From: Pseudopyrenochaeta lycopersici | Taxonomy: Eukaryota > Ascomycota > Dothideomycetes > Pleosporales > Pseudopyrenochaetaceae | Reading direction: 5' to 3' | Length of the DNA: 64,000 nt | NCBI GenBank assembly: GCA_003313425.1 | Contig: NHZP01000055.1 | Coordinates: 248,001-312,000, forward strand | In this document: positions 1 through 9,369 of the stretch, in pieces | How the letters are laid out: every line of letters begins with the position of its first letter | How positions within the stretch are numbered: position 1 is the stretch's first letter | The notes under the pieces: model-generated | Told to the model about the DNA's origin: nothing | The model's database searches: none | Seen by the model: the letters and a program-made list of their open reading frames with translations, nothing else | Position numbers and translations under genes: made by a program

Positions 1-253
1 CAGCTTTAATACTTATCTTGATAAAATAGGATAAACCTTCTGATCCTCAAAGAAGGTGAGGATAGCATCCATCAGGGTAAGGCTCAGTGCTTGATTTGGA
101 TCGGACTGGATTGGATTTGACACATGAATCCAGTCCAACCTAAAATTCTAGATTGGAGCTCCAGGAGCGCCAGTGCAGTCCATTACCTAATAAGGAAATC
201 TAGATAATGATTAGTAAGCAATTTTGGTCGTGAGTTTCTCGCACTTAACTCAC

Positions 254-2716
254 CTAATCTACAACAATACTGCCGGCAGAATTGCTGTCTTCAACGCTAT
301 CCTCTTCACTACCAACAAAACCTTCTTGTCCACCATAATCACCCCATTGTTCACATTCCTCCCATTCAATATCCTTCTCCTCAAACGTGTATTTCCTTGG
401 CTTCCCATACCAAGCTCGAAGACACTCATTTGCCTCAATAATGTCCGTCTTAAGGCAGGAACGGCGATGGGTGATAAGTATCTTAGCGCTGCTAAATAAC
501 CGTTCGCATTCATCAGACATAGGAGGGACAGCAAGAGCATCAAGAGCGAATTGTGCGAGATCAGGCTGGCTAAAGTAGCGGTCGTTCCAGTACTGAATAG
601 GGTCAAAGTACTCCTCGTTAGTGATATATAGATTTGTATCAAGATACTCCTCAAGCTCATCAGGCGCTGAAGGAGTTGGTTCCGGGGTTAGATTTAATTT
701 GAGCCGCTTATGCTCCCTACAAGATGTGTAGCGTCTTGGACTGCGGCTGCGCTGGTGATAAGGGGTTGATATTGGTGACTGCGAGGAAGACCTGCCTTTA
801 TATTCTTGGAGCCACACCTCTTTTAGAGCCGGTAGAACGTTATTCTTTAACCATGTAGATCGAATCGGGTGGTCGCCCTAGCGTTGCTGAAACCAGGCCG
901 TCTTTAACGTCGGATTCGTAATAATTGCAGTATAGTACGCCGCGGTCTGATCTGCCATGTTATAGTATTTATTGCACTTCGCCCATGACACGTCCGCAGC
1001 TCCAGCAAGCCACTTATACTCGGGTGTCTGCTCATCAATATAAAGCTGATTGAACTTCTGCTTAGCTAGGTCGAGTTGGAGTAGGAGCCAATCCAGCGTC
1101 TGGAAATGATCTGCAACATTTGTGTTATGGCCTTGAACCATTGACGTAGCTTCGTCAAAGGACTCTAGCTGGTCATGGAGGTGCTCCAATTGCTTCCAAT
1201 GCTGTGGCTCAAGGATATCATCCTTATTAATTGGCTTAGTGTTCTTAGATGGCACCCACTGCGCGCAGAACATCTGAATACGCTCCTTAACCACAAGAGC
1301 TCTATGGATCGCGTCAAAAAAGGAGTTCCAGCGTGTGGCATTGTCTTGAATAAGCTGTTTAATAGATTAATTAGTTACAGTTACTAGTATAAGAGGAGTG
1401 GTGTCAAGCCTTTCTGACCGCCTACGTAGTACTTATGGTAGGCGGTCAGCAAATTGACTGTTAATATATCTCGCTTAGCTAACTCACCTGCAATCCATCA
1501 AATTGCTCAAGCTCCTCACCTCCAGACAGACCCTCAAAGAAGTCACGACGCCCCGGCGAATAACGGATATATTTGATAAGATTATGGAGCTTTCCAAGAG
1601 CTCCGCGCTTCCTCCAAAGATCACCAACTTTCTTCAAGTCTCCTTCACGCAGAGCTGTGTCCATTTCTCTAGCAATCTTTTCAGCATCCTTCCCCATCAA
1701 AAATGCGTGCGCACAGAGGTTAATAATATGGCCAGCGCATCGTAGTCGACGTCTTTACGCTGTTTTGCTGTCATCGATGAGAAAAGCTCTTGGAGGACTG
1801 CCTCGACGCAGGTATCGTTTGCTTCGTGATTGTCTCCCATAAAGAAGCCAATTTGTCTGCTAATACCATACTCTTGAAGGATCTGCAGCATGACCTCCGC
1901 CATGTTCTCGCCGCTATGTATTCCTCGCAGTCGACGGAGGGCCAGAACAGCTGTGCGACGTTTGCCTGTCTTATCAATAAAATGGGCCACTACGCCAAGA
2001 ATAGCGACACAGCTTGGTGATGTCCAGGCATCGAAGGATATTGAAATACGGCTATGAGCCTCACTTAGTTCCTTCTTCAATATATCCTTTCTTGACATAA
2101 ACTCAGCCATCACCCATTTACGGATCGTCCTGCCCGCTTTTGGAAGATATCCAGATAACCAGGGTGCAATATAGAAGAGCATGTCGCGGAAGTACTCATT
2201 CTCAATCTGGAAGAAGGCAATATGGCAGTAGACAATCCATCGGATAAGGAGTTCTTTAAAGAGCTCCCAGTTTCGCCGGAATATTAAATTGGAAATAGAT
2301 GGGCCATTGATTGTTGTCTGATTCAGATCGCCATTGGCAATACGTTCACCCGTCTTGGGGTCAATCTTATGGGAGTGTTTGAGGTGGTCAAGACAAGTTG
2401 AGTTGCCTTTATCGACGATAGGAAGCTCTTGCTGACACCGCTTTTTCTCGCATAGGTAGCAGTACCAGAATCTCTTTGCTGAATTTGTTCGAAGCTGGAT
2501 ATCCTCACCATATAACCAGATAATTGAGTGGCGCTTTTTTGTTGCCTTTGGGCCCTTTACTAATGAGCAACACCGCACATAGATTTTGCCCTGTAGCTTG
2601 AACTCATCTTGCTGTAGGGAAGGATTAGAATGAGGATTAATAGACGGAGGAGCAAGAATAATATTATCACTATCGGACGGCGAGCGGCGACCCAATAGTT
2701 CAAAAATATTAGACAT
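254..2716 (-). pseudogene. hAT-A transposase, broken by a frameshift and an in-frame stop
   Basis: Reading starts at ATG 2716. The first 339-residue stretch has a BED-like zinc finger (WYCYLCEKKRC... HLKHSHK), the first catalytic Asp in SISFDAWTSP and the second in FFMGDNHEANDTC. Near 1720-1760 the frame must shift to continue into RCAGHIINLCAHAFLMGKD. A probable 133-base intron (1355-1487, GTGAGT...CAG) then joins FDGLQ to LIQDNATRWNSFF. A TAG at 878-880 interrupts the frame, which reopens to the C-terminal hAT dimerisation region (LALDALAVPPMSDECERLFS-like) and ends at 254. Domain order is normal for hAT transposases. The frameshift and stop make this copy unlikely to encode a working enzyme. 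The second copy carries the same TAG. Confidence 0.8.
1414..1449. repeat. Perfect 12-bp hairpin inside the hAT-A intron
   Basis: CTGACCGCCTAC at 1414-1425 is followed by a 12-base loop and its exact complement GTAGGCGGTCAG at 1438-1449. It lies wholly within the predicted transposase intron. It could be a remnant of a tiny inverted-repeat element or an RNA hairpin. No function is shown. Confidence 0.7.
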
Positions 2717-2943
2717 GGTGATGATGGTGACTGAGGAAGGTGAGGTAAGTTTTCACTACTTGCCTGCAGGTTGTTATGTAGAGCCATTTGTGTACATGCA
2801 AAAAATTCTCTGCGACGCGTTTTTGCGTGTATTTGGTAGTAAAACTATCGATAGAGTCATGAGTCTCATGTTGCTAGGTGGTCCGCGCACTCGAGAGCTT
2901 CTCAACCAATCAAAACACCAAGACTAGACGTACTATTACCGAA

Positions 2944-4689
2944 TTAGGTATAACCATTGGAGCTCCAGGAGCTCCAGACGCATCGGATCCAATCCACAGC
3001 AGCTGTCAATCCAGTCCGAAGCAGATGAGTCAATATCCAACTCCAATCCATACCAGTCCGATCCAAATCAAGCACTGGCGCAGTGGTGTTATAATGCACC
3101 TTGAGCCCGTACGTGCGCAAGTCGAGCATCCACTGCATTGGGCTGTGGCTGCCTCGCACCATGAACTTGTCCATCATCTTCTGCACGAACTCCAAACAGC
3201 CCTTTGGTTGATGCTGGGCTGGGCTGCTGCCGCCGTCGCTGCCGTACGCGCTGTCATCGTCGAAGTCGTCCTCCTCAAACGGCTCGGACAGCTCGAGCGC
3301 CCGCTGCACGACCATGAAACGGGTGACTTTGATCACGGACGACAGTATCGGCGGGTACAGCTCGAGGCCCTTCCAGCCGTCCTCTTTGACGCCGAGCACC
3401 GCCAGCGCACACACCAAAGCGCAGTCGTACTCCTTGCGGCGGATGACCTGGTTGAGTAGCGCGATGCAAAACTCCAAGCACGCTTTCTGGATCGGGGTCA
3501 GCTTTTCGTACTCGGGCTCGTCATTGGGCTCGGACGGTTCCCGCTGGTCAAGCTCGTCAATCATGATCTCGTCCTCAGCCTCGACCTGATCCTCAACCTG
3601 ATCCCCCACCTCCATCTCAACTCCTTCCACGTCTCTTTCTGCCTGCTCGACCAGTGCCTTCCACGCTTCACGCTGCTGCCGCGTGAATCGATATCTGGGG
3701 CCCTTCCAGCTGTGCTCCCGCTGCGTGCGGGCAAAAAACATTAACATCTGCTTCCATGGCCGTGATCGCTCCTTAATTGACGTATTGTCCATGTACGCTT
3801 GCAGCGGCGTGTACCTAGTCTGATGCATCTCGGTACGAATCGCCTCCATGCGCACGAATATGCCTGTCCGCTTGATGACGGATGCCTGGCTAACGCGGGC
3901 CAGCCCATCCATGGCGTTCCAAATGGCCGCCTCGATGGGCTCATCGTCTTTGTCTGGGTCCACATTCGGCTCCTCGATGCTCGCGAGCAAGTCGGGGCGC
4001 TTCACATCGATCAAGTACGGCAGCCACCCCGTCCGATCCAGCCATGGGGCCGCCTCGTCCTTCTCGCCGTCTTGGATGGATATCTTAGCCTGGTTCTCGA
4101 CGTGAGCCCATGCCTTGGCCATCTCCTCGCCTACCCGCGCCCATGCTGCCTCGCCTTCGGTGGGGACGGGTTGTGGGCCGTGATCTTGTACGTGATGCAC
4201 TTCGAAGTACTGCGACCCGTGCCGGCTGCCAAACAATCGCTGGTAGTGCACACGTTTGCAGCCATCTTCTACCTGCGTCTGTAACACCTTCTCACGGGTT
4301 CGACTTGGGCGTCCTCGCTTCTTCCCTACTGACCACCCGTTGTGGCATTGACGCCAGTGCACCTTGATTGAATCAATGGTCCTTGCGATGTGCTGGCAGC
4401 GTTCTGGGTCTAGCTGACACAGTAGTCCATCGTCATACATCGGCAGCTCTGGGATCGGATCAACGCCGTTGCTTAGTAGCTCCAACTCGCTGGGGTACTG
4501 TAATAAGCCTGCCCACTGACGGACGGCGTCTCCGATAGCTATAGCTCTCTTCTGCAGCTTCTTGTGCAGCTTCTGTAAATGGCCCTCGATCTGATCCGGC
4601 CATACTGCATACTGGCACTCTCTGCACACGGCTACCCGGTACCGGGCCAGGTGCTCAAAGTACTGATGTGCAAGATCTGTCTCTAACAT
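2944..4689 (-). CDS. OrsD-like (DUF3505 type) protein, 3' end replaced by hAT-A
   Basis: The frame runs 581 codons from ATG 4689. Near the N-terminus is a C2H2-like motif, CRECQYAVWPDQIEGHLQKLH, spacing C-x2-C-x12-H-x4-H, which is the hallmark I associate with the fungal OrsD/DUF3505 family. The family is named after a gene beside the orsellinic acid cluster, and its biochemical role is unknown to me. A basic stretch (GKKRGRPSRTRE) and a long acidic linker (EGVEMEVGDQVEDQVEAEDE) follow. Codons after about position 3078 come from the hAT-A terminal repeat, so the native C-terminus is missing: the conserved-looking stretch MQWMLDLRTYGLKVHYNTT ends at the transposon. The coding region is GC-rich and shows no RIP stops. 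It is divergently paired with the next gene. Confidence 0.65.
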   Translation of the reverse strand: MLETDLAHQYFEHLARYRVAVCRECQYAVWPDQIEGHLQKLHKKLQKRAIAIGDAVRQWAGLLQYPSELELLSNGVDPIPELPMYDDGLLCQLDPERCQHIARTIDSIKVHWRQCHNGWSVGKKRGRPSRTREKVLQTQVEDGCKRVHYQRLFGSRHGSQYFEVHHVQDHGPQPVPTEGEAAWARVGEEMAKAWAHVENQAKISIQDGEKDEAAPWLDRTGWLPYLIDVKRPDLLASIEEPNVDPDKDDEPIEAAIWNAMDGLARVSQASVIKRTGIFVRMEAIRTEMHQTRYTPLQAYMDNTSIKERSRPWKQMLMFFARTQREHSWKGPRYRFTRQQREAWKALVEQAERDVEGVEMEVGDQVEDQVEAEDEIMIDELDQREPSEPNDEPEYEKLTPIQKACLEFCIALLNQVIRRKEYDCALVCALAVLGVKEDGWKGLELYPPILSSVIKVTRFMVVQRALELSEPFEEDDFDDDSAYGSDGGSSPAQHQPKGCLEFVQKMMDKFMVRGSHSPMQWMLDLRTYGLKVHYNTTAPVLDLDRTGMDWSWILTHLLRTGLTAAVDWIRCVWSSWSSNGYT

Positions 4690-4889
4690 GTTTACAGCTT
4701 ATTGTGTGTTCTGTCCCACACTGTGGATGCGGGTCTTGTCGCGCCGTAATTCAGTTTCGCGTTCGTAGTCGTGTGTCAACTTATGTCTTACGGGGCAACT
4801 TCCGTTCGGGCCGTCACCCAAGTTCAGGGGCTCAGCCTAATTGCTTCTTCTTCCCCGCATTGCCCACGTCAACAAACAAACAAACAAAC
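4690..4889. promoter_or_regulatory. Shared intergenic region between divergent genes
   Basis: Two hundred bases separate the ATG of the OrsD-like gene (minus, 4689) from the ATG of the 587-residue gene (plus, 4890). The plus-strand leader ends in an AAAC-rich run (4870-4889) directly before the ATG, a common fungal 5' leader composition. The spacing implies a bidirectional promoter. No specific factor site is recognised. Confidence 0.35.
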
Positions 4890-6653
4890 ATGTCGCAATC
4901 GCTGTCATCTAAACTGCCTTGGATCTCCGTGCTGGAAACGGCTGCAGAGCAATTCGATGGCGGGCCCCGGAGCTTCCCCTTGGCCAGCGAGGCTGGGTTT
5001 GCCCGCAATTACGGATACGAACCACCCAACGAAGACTACCAGAAGCTTTTCTGGCGCCAGGCGGCGGTCTCGAACTCGCAGCGTGACGCTCTGTTCTGTC
5101 CACACAGCGCCGGGTGGTTGGTCCCAGACGAAACCAGCATCTGCAAGCCTGTTTTCATCGCCCACTCTGTTCTGTCGGCGATATGGTTGTTGAGGAAGAC
5201 GCTCGCCGAAGACGCGCTGCCTGACGACGCCTGGGTTAAGCTCGTCTCGGCGGCGCAGGACCTTGCAAGTACGCAAAGCGACCGCTTCCAAGAGGAATCC
5301 CCTTCAGCGCAGAGGCCTCGCGGCTCTCCACCGCGATCTACGAAACGGGCTCTGCCGCGGGCTGCTGCGTCTACTCCAGCCCTGCCGTCAAAGCGCCTAC
5401 GGCTCTGTACGGAGTCTCCTGGCCCAGCTACGTCGCAGCTGTCGCAGCCTGAGGAGCCTGAGGAGTCTGAGGAGTCTGAGGAGCCTGTCCTGGGACAAGC
5501 CGGCCAGGAGGAAACCGCTCACATCACGACAGTCACCAACAACAACCGCCGCGCTGAGCGAGCCCGTGCCCTAAAGCTGGAAGCAGCGCAGGCGAAGAAG
5601 AAGCTCGAGCTCGGCCTCACCCCGCCGCTGGAGAAGGCGCCTCGCAAGGAACACGGCGCCTACGCGTCCATCTCGCGGCAGGACGAGCCTCTTATCTCCT
5701 GGATCCTCAAACAGCCGGTCGACAATGACAACAACCTATACAGCAGCGCCTCCGCGCCTTATGCAACAGCCTCCAGCATGCTCGACAAGGCGCGCGCCAT
5801 CGGCAACGCTACCTCTCAGGCCTCTGCTGCTGCCTTCCTGCGAAACTGGCGTACGCAAGGAACGCCTTTTGCGCAGGAGCCTGTGGGGACTCGCCCGCCT
5901 GCTTCCTCACGTAGTCGCTGGCAGCTGTCGCAGAGGAGTGGTGCCTCCACCGCACCTCAAAGTGCGCTTGCCTCAGCATGGAGCCTGTGCGATCGCTACG
6001 AGCAGGAGCTGGACATCATCCACATCAAGTACCGCTGGGCCATGGCTTTCCTCGGCAAGGCCTACACAGAGAAGATGGACGAAATCAGGAGACTGGACGC
6101 AGCGTCCAGTAACGACACGACCAGCAACCGCTACGGCAAGGGCAAGGTCAGTTCGGAGGCCATTGACGCCTTGCTGCCCTTGGTCTCTTTTGCACCAACG
6201 CCCGAGCAGCGGCTGCGGTTCAAGAAGCGCCTGCACCAAGCGCTTCGCTGGTACGAAGCAGCAAAACAGCTAGGCTGGGGCATGCTCTGCTTGATGCCGC
6301 ACGACATCGTCACCAACTCTTGGGTGGAAAACGATCTTCGCATTCGCTACTGGCACGTCTGGCTGGAGCTGGTTACGAAGGTAAATCCGGTCGCGCATAA
6401 AGCAAGTATAGCCTTAGATGCCTGGCTGGGCTCAGAAGGCATCTCTGGCGGCTCGATTAGCGACAAGGAAACACTGTCGATCGAAGCAATGGCGCCGACG
6501 CCTGCCACGCAGGTCGAGGAGATTGAAGATAGCGAAGACACTGAAAACGAAGCCGTTGAGCCCGCGCCGTCTCGAGCGACCACGAAAAGCCCCGCGCCTA
6601 CTCGTCCAATGCGTCAGCTTACCTTGCTTGAGCTGTGTAAGCCTCAGGCGTAG
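4890..6653 (+). CDS. Unrecognised 587-residue protein paired with OrsD-like gene
   Basis: The frame is open upstream to 4668, but the ATG at 4890, following an AAAC-rich leader, is the better start. The N-terminal ~110 residues look folded (KLPWISVLETAAEQF, FWRQAAVSNSQRDALFCPHS, SICKPVFIAHSVLSAIWLLR). A low-complexity middle follows, including a 9-bp tandem repeat at 5448-5483 that gives Pro/Ser-Glu-Glu units. A helical, Lys/Arg-rich region and a second folded-looking block come next (roughly residues 360-510, with WSLCDRYEQELDIIHIKYRW). The tail is acidic and ends RQLTLLELCKPQA. No stop codons or RIP signs appear. I cannot assign a family. The divergent arrangement with the OrsD-like gene suggests they work or move together, but that is inference. 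Confidence 0.6.
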   Translation: MSQSLSSKLPWISVLETAAEQFDGGPRSFPLASEAGFARNYGYEPPNEDYQKLFWRQAAVSNSQRDALFCPHSAGWLVPDETSICKPVFIAHSVLSAIWLLRKTLAEDALPDDAWVKLVSAAQDLASTQSDRFQEESPSAQRPRGSPPRSTKRALPRAAASTPALPSKRLRLCTESPGPATSQLSQPEEPEESEESEEPVLGQAGQEETAHITTVTNNNRRAERARALKLEAAQAKKKLELGLTPPLEKAPRKEHGAYASISRQDEPLISWILKQPVDNDNNLYSSASAPYATASSMLDKARAIGNATSQASAAAFLRNWRTQGTPFAQEPVGTRPPASSRSRWQLSQRSGASTAPQSALASAWSLCDRYEQELDIIHIKYRWAMAFLGKAYTEKMDEIRRLDAASSNDTTSNRYGKGKVSSEAIDALLPLVSFAPTPEQRLRFKKRLHQALRWYEAAKQLGWGMLCLMPHDIVTNSWVENDLRIRYWHVWLELVTKVNPVAHKASIALDAWLGSEGISGGSISDKETLSIEAMAPTPATQVEEIEDSEDTENEAVEPAPSRATTKSPAPTRPMRQLTLLELCKPQA

Positions 6654-6856
6654 ATCTAGCGTTGTAATGAATTGTTTTCTGCTTTGCAATGAATATCTTG
6701 TCGTCTCATGCTGTCCACCGTGTTTGACGTCGGAAGCAATGTTGCGCCACGGCCCTCGTCCTTTCCGTGCTAGCGCAACCCTAACCTGCGAACACCAACC
6801 CTGAAGTCCATCACGCATGATTCTCTTCATCCGAGGTTCACCCGGGTGCGGTGTCG

Positions 6857-8548
6857 TACGAAGGAGCTCGTTTTTTTTTGAGTTTTGGGCCCGTGCGCTG
6901 CCCACCAAAATGCGATCGCCTCCCTCGTCCCATATAATCTCCCATACAAACCAGGCTGCAACAACATAACGCGTGGATATACAGAGCTGAGGATAAATGA
7001 AGCTTTTGATTTGTATGTGGTTAGCTATCCTAGCTAACTTTTTAACGTTTTTCTTAACCGTGAAAGTTGTTCTTGCCTTTGTTTCTGATGATGCGCCGCA
7101 CAACCTCAGGAATATTATCCACCCACTTATTTATGATTTCAATAGGCATAGCCTCCCATTCAGTTACCCACTAGTGGGCGCACTCCTTCGCATTACAGCT
7201 AGGAGTGAATTGCTTTGTCACATAAGTGCGCATCCATAGCCAGGCGTGCTCTAATGCATTTACCTCTGGTGAATAACCTAGCCACCACATCTTATTAATA
7301 TGCTCAACCAGAAGAAAGTCGTTAGCAATTCAAGATTTGTGAGGTAGAGCTCCATCCTCAAGTAATACAGATTAACCCCTTGTTTTTTAAGTAAATTAAC
7401 CCATAGGGCGACCTTTTTTAATACTCCTTCTCGATGTCTATACCCATCCACACCCCCTCTTAACCTAATCCCGCGGTAATAGTCATGCTTCTTAACATGC
7501 TAGAGCTTGCAAGCGTTGTCGCGGTTATCAATATCTAGCTCCTTTATCTCTCGAAGTGCTGCGCGGGCTCGAGTTTACATTCCATTTAAAGCTGCTTAAG
7601 TAAATGCATTCTCTAGCTCTAGCGCCTTTACAGCTACCTTAACCTTAGCAGGGGTTTCGTAAAATACATATAACAAGGGCCCTTATAATTATATCTAAAT
7701 ACCCTAAAAAATTAAAGGTAACAGTCCTTACAGTTGCAGTTATAGCGGACGTCGTTATTATAGAGCTCATCATCTCTTGCCTACGTCCGTATCATACCCC
7801 TTTCTTCTCTAACTCTTACTAGAGTCTCGTCAGTAAAACAGACATTTCTAAAGTTAAATCTAAGATTATTACTAACCTTATATTTATTAGGGTTATAGGC
7901 TAGAGCCTATGGATAGCGCTCTTTTTCTTATGCAGGGGGTAAGAGGAGGTTTCCACCCAGGCTTCCTCCTTAAATACCCAGCCTCGTACATAACATTTTC
8001 AAAAGTAGAGATGCTTATTTGTGGTACAATACTGCTAAAATCACTATCCTTAATCGCTTGCTAGCTCTCTTTCTTTCTTACGGTTGTTGCGTGAGGATGT
8101 AACAATGTTAATAATAGCGTCCTTCTAATGCTGCTGCAAAAGGCTGCTTCGCCCACGCCCAAGGTCATTATTGTACAAAATAGGATCCCATAAATCAAGA
8201 CCTCCTTCTTTTACTCTTGCTTCAACACGTCGAACAAGTGCAGATAAGCCTAGCTGAGTGCGTGACATACGATTTAAGAGAGCTGTCGCTGACCCATAGC
8301 CATCGCGCGACGCGACAATCGCACCTACCACAAACGCCCGTGTTGTAGGGTGCATTTCTGTGCGAGAAGTCTTAGGAAGCTTCAGAACTTTATCCTTTTT
8401 ATATTTAAAAGGCTTGCGACAATTTATTATATTCATTTTAAAGGTGGTGGTGGAGAAATAGAGGCTGAGTTTTATGAAGTCGCGATGTTGATGTTCGCGG
8501 GCGATGCAAGCACGGGCCCAAAACTCAAAAAAAACGAGCTCCTTCGTA
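6857..8548 (-). mobile_element. Decayed Tc1/mariner element
   Basis: The terminal inverted repeats read TACGAAGGAGCTCGTTTTTT at 6857 and the complement ending at 8548. They continue through GAGTTTTGGGCCCGTGC and are bounded by TA dinucleotides, as expected for Tc1/mariner insertion. Length is about 1.69 kb. The interior is a minus-strand transposase relic. The right-hand TA is shared with the left end of the adjacent foldback element. Confidence 0.8.
7054..8355 (-). pseudogene. Tc1/mariner transposase relic
   Basis: Minus-strand fragments in conceptual order are: an N-terminal helix-turn-helix segment from ATG 8355 (TRAFVVGAIVASRDG, LNRMSRTQLGLSALVRRV); a middle section full of stops; the catalytic region near 7230-7350 (LEDGALPHKS, then MWWLGYSPEVNALEHAWLWM, the D-x-E part of the DDE triad region); and a C-terminal tail (INKWVDNIPEVVRRIIRN) ending at 7054. 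Multiple stops and frame changes rule out function. The AT-rich middle (7370-7900) is consistent with RIP. Confidence 0.75.
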
Positions 8549-9243
8549 CCGAGGTGGACGGCGTAACGAGCCACTTTTCCCTAGTAAATCTGCCAAAATC
8601 CTATCTCTATTTCTATTGTTCTAGCTTCTTTTAATACATAAAATAAAAAAGTCTTAATATTAAAAATATATTTTAAAAGTAGCTTTATAAATCTAGTTAA
8701 TTATAATATTAAAAATAAATTATTTAAAAAATATACTAATTTTTAATAAAAATAAATAATATATTTTATAAATTTTTTTTAATATAGCTTTAAAGCTTAT
8801 ATTATAGATTCTTAGTTTTAAATAACTAAATAAATATATAATTTATTTATAATGTTATACTATATTTAATAAAGTTACATAGAAACTTTTGTTAAGAGAA
8901 AAGTTTATATAAGTATATTATTATAGATAATCTATATATTTACCTAGCTATTTAAAACTAAGAATCTATAATATAAGCTTTAAAGCTATATTAAAAAAAA
9001 TTTATAAAATATATTATTTATTTTTATTAAAAATTAGTATATTTTTTAAATAATTTATTTTTAATATTATAATTAACTAGATTTGTAAAGCTACTTTTAA
9101 AATATATTTTTAATATTAAGACTTTTTTATTTTATGTATTAAAAGAAGCTAGAAAAATAGAAATAGAGATAGGATTTTGGTAGATTTACTAGGGAAAAGT
9201 GGCTCGTTACGCCGTCTGGCTCGTTACGCCGTCCACCTCGGTA
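8547..9243. mobile_element. Long-arm foldback/MITE, AT-rich
   Basis: About 300 bp at 8547-8848 are the near-perfect reverse complement of about 8930-9243, around a ~80-bp centre. The ends are TACCGAGGTGGACGGCGTAA and its complement, bounded by TA. The arms are GC-rich for the first ~35 bp and then extremely AT-rich. The right end has a 17-bp duplication (CTGGCTCGTTACGCCGT) absent from the left. No coding capacity is seen. The right end lies 126 bp before the ATG of the E3-ligase gene. Confidence 0.8.
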
Positions 9244-9369
9244 CATGATTAGCCCTGCGCCACGATGTGCAATTGGCCTATTTGACGTTACACAGCAGCG
9301 CATTCGAACTTTGAGCAAAAGGAGGCTGGAGCCTGATCTCGAACCCCACCTTACCACCGCTTCTCCACG

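Larger units (their letters stand above)
85..3077 (-). mobile_element. hAT-family DNA transposon, copy 1 (hAT-A)
   Basis: The ends are inverted repeats: CAGTGCTTGATTTGGATCGG at 85 and its complement ending at 3077, with more divergent subterminal copies of the same motif inside. The interior carries a hAT transposase reading frame on the minus strand. The first 1.0 kb reappears from position 62990 with no difference that I can see. Flanking 8-mers (GTAAGGCT on the left, GCGCAGTG on the right) do not match, so no target duplication is visible. This suggests deletion at one side or recombination between copies. The right end lies inside the OrsD-like gene. Confidence 0.85.

Noticed and set aside
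2878..3459. Plus-strand 193-codon frame opposite the OrsD-like gene
   Set aside because: It is a shadow of the GC-rich coding strand and begins inside the hAT-A terminus.
5263..6273. Plus- and minus-strand Arg-rich frames inside the 587-residue gene
   Set aside because: High GC in the real frame leaves the other frames open. The amino-acid composition is typical of shadows.
5448..6653. PCNA-interacting (PIP) box at the C-terminus of the 587-residue protein
   Set aside because: RQLTLLELCK has the Gln and Leu spacing but lacks the two aromatic residues of the PIP consensus.
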